DNA from: Chloroflexota bacterium
GTDB lineage: Bacteria; Chloroflexota; Anaerolineae; Aggregatilineales; Phototrophicaceae
Assembly (NCBI GenBank): GCA_026709625.1
Contig: JAPOSR010000041.1
Coordinates: 1-64,000, forward strand
DNA length: 64,000 bases
Direction: 5' to 3'
Part shown: in pieces, positions 59,438-64,000 of the stretch
Position numbering within the stretch: the first letter of the stretch is position 1
How the letters are laid out: each line of letters opens with the position of its first letter
Translations under genes and position numbers: made by a program
The notes under the pieces: generated by a model
Seen by the model: only the letters and a program-made list of their open reading frames with translations
Database searches by the model: none
What the model was told of the DNA's origin: nothing

Positions 59438-60034
59438 ATGATGTTTCATTGTCGGTTCACTATGGTTTTGTGTCTGTGCGTCTTGACGATGGTCGGCTGC
59501 GCAAACACAGCAGAGTCTACCCCGACGCCCACACCAACGCAACACCACCAGGTAACCTACCTGGCCAACCGTCTGCGCCCCGGCTTCAAATTAACGCTGC
59601 CGGTGGACTGGCGCTATCGAGTGACCGAAAGCGGGCTTATGCTGGCGAACGACGCGCGCGCGCTGGAAGCGACGAACAACAGCAGCGTTATGCCCGCCGA
59701 TACTTTGGTGGCAGATCTGTCGCTGCGGACACCAGCCGAAATCATCACGGCAGGCGCGCGCAATGCCACGGAGCTTCTGGACGCCTTTGTGGGCAGGTCG
59801 CCCGATGCCTCTGAGGAATCGCAGTACCAAGTTGTCGACCTGCTGGAAATTGATGGTCGGGACGCGGCGCAGCTCTCGGCAACAATCGCCGCCAACGATA
59901 CATTGCTGCTGGCGGTGGCGCTGGATGACCATTATCTGCTGGCGGTGATCGTCGCGACAACGGACAAACTGCAAGAGCTGGCTGCGGACTTGAGCGATAT
60001 CTTCGCTTCTGCGCAACTGCTGCAAACGCAATAG
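59438..60034 (+). CDS. Putative lipoprotein
   Basis: 198 residues. Signal peptide MVLCLCVLTMVGCAN with lipobox VGC, then a Thr/Pro linker (STPTPTPTQ). The mature part (RPGFKLTLPVDWRYR, LLEIDGRDAAQLSATI, TTDKLQELAADLSDIFAS) resembles PsbP/DUF1795-like domains of surface lipoproteins, low certainty. GAGGA precedes the start. Function unknown. Confidence 0.7.
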   Translation: MMFHCRFTMVLCLCVLTMVGCANTAESTPTPTPTQHHQVTYLANRLRPGFKLTLPVDWRYRVTESGLMLANDARALEATNNSSVMPADTLVADLSLRTPAEIITAGARNATELLDAFVGRSPDASEESQYQVVDLLEIDGRDAAQLSATIAANDTLLLAVALDDHYLLAVIVATTDKLQELAADLSDIFASAQLLQTQ

Positions 60035-60059
60035 AAGCGCCTGAACGAGAGGGAAGCCC

Positions 60060-60734
60060 ATGGCGAGTTTTCGCTTTCGTTTGCGTCAGCGCTATTGGGC
60101 ATGGGCAGCGCCGCATCAAATCCGCGGTTACTTGCGGTCGGCTGCAGAGCCACGTCTGCAGATCGGCACGGGACCCAATCCCTTGCCCGGCTGGCTGAAT
60201 ACCACATTGACGCCTTTCCAGCCCGGCACAATCTTCCTGGATGCCAGCCGCCCTTTCCCTATGCCCGATGCCAGCTTTGCGCTCATCTTCGGCGAGCATG
60301 TCATCGAGCATCTGGAATTTCACGAAGCCGCGCTGATGCTGGGCGAGTGCTTTCGCGCGCTGCGGTCTGGCGGCATATTGCGGGTGGCCACGCCCGACCT
60401 GGCGCAGATTATCGCGCTATATACATGCCCGGAAGCGCCGCCACAGCGCGCCTACATCCGCTGGATCATGGATACCTTCCGTTCGCAGATCGGCGAATAC
60501 AACCCTGCCCATGCCATCAACCAGTCTTTTCATGGCTGGCGGCACAAGTTTATCTATGACGCCCCGACCTTGATTCAAGCGCTCGCGGCTGCGGGCTTCA
60601 TCAGGATCGAACGTTGCGAGCCCGGCGAAAGCGGCGATGACCGGCTGCGTGGCATCGAGCAGCACGGCGACCTGGTGAGCAATGATGCCGCCATGCGCTA
60701 TGAAACCATGGTCTATGAAGCGCGCAAGCCATGA
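60060..60734 (+). CDS. Class I SAM-dependent methyltransferase, type 11-like
   Basis: 224 residues. LQIGTGPNPLPGWLNTTL replaces the usual SAM motif I (GxGxxPxxGW, as in Chloroflexota/Cyanobacteria methyltransferases linked to cell-surface glycan genes); FALIFGEHVIEHLEFHEAAL and CFRALRSGGILRVATPDL are typical of Methyltransf_11. Substrate unknown. GAGGGA upstream. Confidence 0.82.
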   Translation: MASFRFRLRQRYWAWAAPHQIRGYLRSAAEPRLQIGTGPNPLPGWLNTTLTPFQPGTIFLDASRPFPMPDASFALIFGEHVIEHLEFHEAALMLGECFRALRSGGILRVATPDLAQIIALYTCPEAPPQRAYIRWIMDTFRSQIGEYNPAHAINQSFHGWRHKFIYDAPTLIQALAAAGFIRIERCEPGESGDDRLRGIEQHGDLVSNDAAMRYETMVYEARKP

Positions 60735-60831
60735 GCCAGCCCACTCGGTCAGAATTCACAATGCCATTTGCAGGCATGTTCGGCTATGATGCGCTCAGAT
60801 GCGACAGCAGTGATCCGAATGGTGCGCGCCT

Positions 60832-61143
60832 ATGCCTATTTATACCTATCGCCGTGAGGACGGCACGACATTTGATATCCGCCAGCGCTTTGGCGACAGC
60901 CCGCTGCAAACTTGTCCAGACACCCGGCAGGCGGTCCAGCGCGTGATCCAGCCAGCCGGCATCATCTTCAAGGGCAGCGGCTTTTATGTCAACGACAACA
61001 ATAAAGCCAAGAACCCTGCCAAACCAGCCGCCAATGGCAATGGCAAATCCGCGGACAAGGACGCAAAAACCGCCACAAAAGCCGAAAGCAAACAAGCCAG
61101 CCAATCGCCCAGCCAAGACAAGGCTCCAGCAGCGGCGAAGTAA
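60832..61143 (+). CDS. FmdB-like regulatory protein without zinc cysteines
   Basis: 103 residues. MPIYTYRREDGTTFDIRQRF ... GIIFKGSGFYVND follows the FmdB/zinc-ribbon pattern (MPIYEYxCxxCG ... GIIFKGSGWYxTD), but the four cysteines are reduced to one: first pair RxxG, second pair CPDTRQ. The C-terminal half is a Lys/Ala/Gln-rich tail. Role unknown. Confidence 0.8.
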   Translation: MPIYTYRREDGTTFDIRQRFGDSPLQTCPDTRQAVQRVIQPAGIIFKGSGFYVNDNNKAKNPAKPAANGNGKSADKDAKTATKAESKQASQSPSQDKAPAAAK

Positions 61144-61171
61144 CCGCGGCGGCAACGATAGGATGCCCCCT

Positions 61172-62269
61172 ATGCGACTGTATTTTGTGCGACATGGCAT
61201 TGCCGAAGACCTGACAAGCAGCGACTTCATGCGCGAGCTGACCCCGCGTGGCGAACGGCGCGTCAAGACATCTGCCGCGGTGATGCGAGCGCTCGGCATC
61301 CAGCCACAGCGCATCTATAGCAGCCCTCGTCTGCGCGCGCGGCAAACCGCCGACATCATCGCGCAGGCGCTGGGTATGGGTGTAGAGCTGGCCGATTCGG
61401 TCAATTTCGGCTTTGACCTGGCTGATGCGCGCCGCCTGAGCGCCGATTGCGACGCCGAAATCATGTTTGTCGGGCACAACCCAGATATGAGCGAGATCGT
61501 CAGCGAGCTGACTGGCGCGGCGGTCTCCATGAAAAAGGGCGGCTTGGCGCGAGTGGACGCGTTTGCTGCAGAGGCGGGCGCTGGCGAGTTGGTCTGGCTG
61601 GTCGCGCCCAAAGTGTTTGACGCGCTGGCAGACAACAAACAGACGGGCATTGTCCCTGCCCCAGCGCAGAAATTGCCCGATGTGAATGGCGGCTTGCACG
61701 AGTTGATTCGCCAGCGCTGGAGCCCGGTCGGCTTTGACCGCGAGCGCCCAATCAAGCGCGAAACCCTGCTGGGCATATTGGAAGCGGCGCGTTGGGCGGC
61801 ATCGTCCAGCAACTTGCAGCCGTGGCGGTTTATCGTGGCTCGCCGCGAAGACGAAGCGCAATTCGCCAAGCTGCTGTTGACGCTGCGCGAAGGCAATATC
61901 GCCTGGGCGCAACATGCCGCCGCGCTGATGGTCGCCTGCTCGCGCAAGTTCCGCAAAGAGACTGTGCCAAACCGACACGCCGGGCATGATCTGGGCTTGG
62001 CTGTGGGGCAGATGGTCTTGCAGGCGCTTTCGCAAGGCGTCTATGTCCACCAGATGGGCGGCTTCTTCCCAGAAAAAGCCCGCCAGCTCTATGCCATTCC
62101 CGACGACTTTGACCCGTACACCTGCATCGCCTTTGGGTATCGCGCCACCGAGCTTGGCCACTTGGCTGAGGCGCAGCGGGGACGAGATGCCTCGCCACGC
62201 GAACGTCAACCGCTTGACGAGATGGTCTTTGGCGGCGGCTGGGCGCAGGCAGCCAATTTCCTCGACTAG
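61172..62269 (+). CDS. SixA-type phosphohistidine phosphatase fused to a nitroreductase
   Basis: 365 residues from ATG 61172 (AGGA upstream; ATG 61163 also possible). Residues 1-150 are a histidine phosphatase of the SixA type: MRLYFVRHGIAED (RHG), YSSPRLRARQTADII, MFVGHNPDM. Residues about 170-365 are a nitroreductase-family flavoprotein: LHELIRQRWSPVGFD, ILEAARWAASSSNLQPWRF, GLAVGQMVLQALSQGVYVHQ, CIAFGYRA. One uninterrupted frame. The halves share no obvious reaction; the fusion is the notable point. Confidence 0.88.
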   Translation: MRLYFVRHGIAEDLTSSDFMRELTPRGERRVKTSAAVMRALGIQPQRIYSSPRLRARQTADIIAQALGMGVELADSVNFGFDLADARRLSADCDAEIMFVGHNPDMSEIVSELTGAAVSMKKGGLARVDAFAAEAGAGELVWLVAPKVFDALADNKQTGIVPAPAQKLPDVNGGLHELIRQRWSPVGFDRERPIKRETLLGILEAARWAASSSNLQPWRFIVARREDEAQFAKLLLTLREGNIAWAQHAAALMVACSRKFRKETVPNRHAGHDLGLAVGQMVLQALSQGVYVHQMGGFFPEKARQLYAIPDDFDPYTCIAFGYRATELGHLAEAQRGRDASPRERQPLDEMVFGGGWAQAANFLD

Positions 62270-62287
62270 CAGGCAAAGACGACAGCT

Positions 62288-63325
62288 ATGGCGCGGTATT
62301 TACTCACAGGCGGCGCGGGTTTTCTGGGCATCAACCTGTGCAGGCATCTGCTGGCGCGCGGGCACGAAGTTGTTTCGCTGGATATCGCCGACTTTGATTA
62401 TCCCGAGCGCGACCAAATCCGCGAGGTCTGCGGCGACATCCGCGACCGCGCCACTGTCGACCAAGCTATGCAAGGCGCAGATATTGTCGTGCATTGCGCG
62501 GCCGCCCTGCCCCTGTATACACAGGACGAGATCATGAGCACCGACGTCGATGGCACGCGCGCGGTCCTCGAATCGGCGCGGCAGCACGGCGTCGAGCGCT
62601 TGATTCACATCTCGTCCACAGCGGTGTATGGCATTCCTGATCATCATCCTCTGCATGAAGACGATCCGCGCATCGGCGTCGGCGCCTATGGCGAGGCGAA
62701 GATCCTGGCGGAAGATATTTGCTTCGCCGAACGCGAGCAGGGCTTGGTCGTACCGGTAATCCGCCCCAAGTCTTTCGTCGGTCCCGAGCGGCTGGGCGTG
62801 TTCGCCCTGCTGTATGACTGGGCGAAAGATGGTCGCGGCTTCCCTTTGCTGGGCGACGGGCGCAACCGCTATCAACTGCTGGATGTCGCCGACCTGTGCG
62901 AGGCAATCAGCCTGTGCGCCGAGCTGGGAGCCGAGCGCGTCAACGATACGTTCAATATCGGCGCAAAAGATTTCGCCACGATGGGCGAAGACTACCAAGC
63001 TGTGCTGGATTATGCCGGCTTTGGCAAGCGCATCACCCACCTGCCCGCCACCCCGGCGATTTGGCTGCTGCGCGCGCTGGAGATGTTAAATCTGTCGCCG
63101 CTGTATACATGGGTCTATGAAACAGCCGCCAAAGACTCTTTTGTGTCGATCGAGCGAGCAGAGGCGCAGTTGGGCTTTGCGCCGCAATACAGCAACCAGG
63201 ACGCCCTGCTGCGCAACTTCCAGTGGTATCTGGACAATCTGGCGGCTTTTGAAGACAGCGCCGGCATCTCGCACCGAGTCCCTTGGCGGCAGGGAGCCTT
63301 GCAGCTGGCCAAGCTGTTTTTCTAG
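62288..63325 (+). CDS. NAD-dependent epimerase/dehydratase (extended SDR)
   Basis: 345 residues. YLLTGGAGFLGINLCRHLLARGHEVVSLDI (NAD site), VHCAAALPLY, HISSTAVYG, catalytic YGEAK, and VIRPKSFVGPERLG. Family acts on nucleotide sugars or related NDP compounds; the product is not identified. Nineteen bases after the SixA fusion. Confidence 0.88.
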   Translation: MARYLLTGGAGFLGINLCRHLLARGHEVVSLDIADFDYPERDQIREVCGDIRDRATVDQAMQGADIVVHCAAALPLYTQDEIMSTDVDGTRAVLESARQHGVERLIHISSTAVYGIPDHHPLHEDDPRIGVGAYGEAKILAEDICFAEREQGLVVPVIRPKSFVGPERLGVFALLYDWAKDGRGFPLLGDGRNRYQLLDVADLCEAISLCAELGAERVNDTFNIGAKDFATMGEDYQAVLDYAGFGKRITHLPATPAIWLLRALEMLNLSPLYTWVYETAAKDSFVSIERAEAQLGFAPQYSNQDALLRNFQWYLDNLAAFEDSAGISHRVPWRQGALQLAKLFF

Positions 63326-63429
63326 CTGGCCAGCTCAGCGGCAATGCCTTGCTGGTTCTCGGCCTACGCTGCGGTTGGTTTTTTTACAACGTATACAGCC
63401 TGAACAATGCGCCAAGATTGAGAAACTGA

Positions 63430-64000
63430 CATGGACGATATCAAGCGTGGCGGCATCGCTGTCATCGACTATGGATCGCAGACGACGCAGTTGATCGCCC
63501 GGCGCATCCGCGAGCTGGGTGTCTATGCCGAAATCTTCGCGCATGATGCAGCGCCAGAAGCAATCGAGCGGCGCCAGCCGGCTGGCTATATCTTGTCCGG
63601 CGGGCCCAGCAGCGTCTATGCGCCCGGCGCGCCGACCTTGTCGCCGTTTGTGTTGGAGCATGGCAAGCCGGTCCTGGGCATCTGCTATGGCATGCAGCTG
63701 CTGACGGCGGCATTGGGCGGGACAGTGGCGGCTTCTGCCAGCCGGGAATATGGACCTGCCCAGATCCAGCAGCGCGCTCACAGTCGCCTCTTGGCTGATA
63801 CAGCGGCGGCGCAGCCGGTCTGGATGTCGCATGGCGATCGCATCGAAGAACTGCCAGATGGTTTTCAGACGCTGGCCTATACCGCCAATTCGCCCTACGC
63901 GGCGATCGGCGATGTGGCGCGGCACCGCTATGGCTTGCAATTTCATCCCGAAGTCGGGCACAGTCCACAAGGTAGCCAGATGCTGGGCAATTTCGTCTTT
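63430..64000 (+). CDS. guaA: GMP synthase (glutamine-hydrolysing), N-terminal part
   Basis: Open at the window edge; the first 190 residues cover the glutamine amidotransferase domain. [34 protein letters not shown], catalytic Cys in [14 protein letters not shown], and His/Glu in [14 protein letters not shown] are GuaA signatures. Converts XMP to GMP. The ATG at 63430 is the first in frame; the remainder lies beyond 64000. Confidence 0.95.

Noticed and set aside
63325..63429. Terminator between the epimerase and guaA (T-run at 63380-63386)
   Set aside because: The T-run lacks a convincing adjacent GC-rich hairpin; the only paired arms are five bases with a loop of about 25.
1..64000. CRISPR array, IS element or prophage
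   Set aside because: No regularly spaced identical repeats, no transposase or integrase frame and no phage structural genes were found on either strand.

Overview
The window is 64 kb of a GC-rich bacterial chromosome (roughly 60% GC by eye), densely coded on both strands, with no rRNA, CRISPR array, prophage or recognisable transposase. The gene content points to Chloroflexota, probably an Anaerolineae-type lineage: a bacterial Elp3, a DUF6391 protein, a BCH/PucC-family transporter, an FmdB-like protein without its zinc cysteines, a fused SdhC/SdhD anchor and GC-rich dispersed repeats. This is inferred from families; no marker gene was compared. The metabolism suggested is aerobic and heterotrophic.

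Layout. 0.1-6 kb: alpha-amylase family enzyme, VOC protein, M20 amidohydrolase, and a TSP3 membrane protein coupled to elp3. 6-10 kb: ddaH, a beta-propeller dehydrogenase, a KDPG-type aldolase and cobS/cobU. 10-13.7 kb, minus strand: DUF6391 protein, holA, a degenerate Mrr-like protein, an Mrr-type protein split into a winged-helix ORF and a nuclease ORF, and a 32-residue membrane peptide. 13.7-20.9 kb: phosphatase, YdjC deacetylase, mutS2, a methyltransferase and a class B PBP. 21-21.9 kb: an orphan DNA methyltransferase in a low-GC patch. 22-27.8 kb: a six-gene aa3-type cytochrome oxidase operon. 27.9-41.9 kb: tandem Uma2 genes, osmC, rsmA, msrA, hsp20, hyuA, ridA, a 2-hydroxyacid dehydrogenase, fabI, a PucC-like transporter, a universal stress protein, DUF402, thiN and hyuB. 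42-45.2 kb, minus strand: tRNA-Thr, tRNA-Tyr, tRNA-Thr, rpmG, tRNA-Trp, secE, nusG, rplK, rplA. 45.5-50.2 kb: coiled-coil protein and sdh(CD)AB. 50.5-64 kb: DsbA-like protein, an RlmD/TrmA-like protein, a class V aminotransferase, prmC/prfA, deoC, a PucR regulator, acpS, a lipoprotein, a methyltransferase, an FmdB-like protein, a SixA-nitroreductase fusion, an epimerase and the start of guaA.

How genes work together. sdh(CD)AB feeds electrons to quinone and the cox operon is the terminal oxidase. The secE-nusG-rplK-rplA block with its tRNAs is translation and transcription core. prmC modifies the release factor made by the overlapping prfA. fabI and acpS serve fatty acid synthesis, and cobS/cobU serve cobalamin assembly.

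Most interesting: (1) the split Mrr locus, where a 25-bp near-perfect palindrome and a strong ribosome binding site sit at the break, next to a paralogue that has lost the nuclease residues; (2) a family of four dispersed repeats of about 130-180 bp confined to 45-57 kb; (3) unusual proteins: SixA-nitroreductase fusion, fused SdhCD, and an m5U-methyltransferase-like protein lacking the catalytic cysteine; (4) a 22-C tract in the leader of the amylase gene; (5) three GCATAA boxes at exact 22-bp spacing upstream of hsp20. Promoters often look like extended -10 elements.
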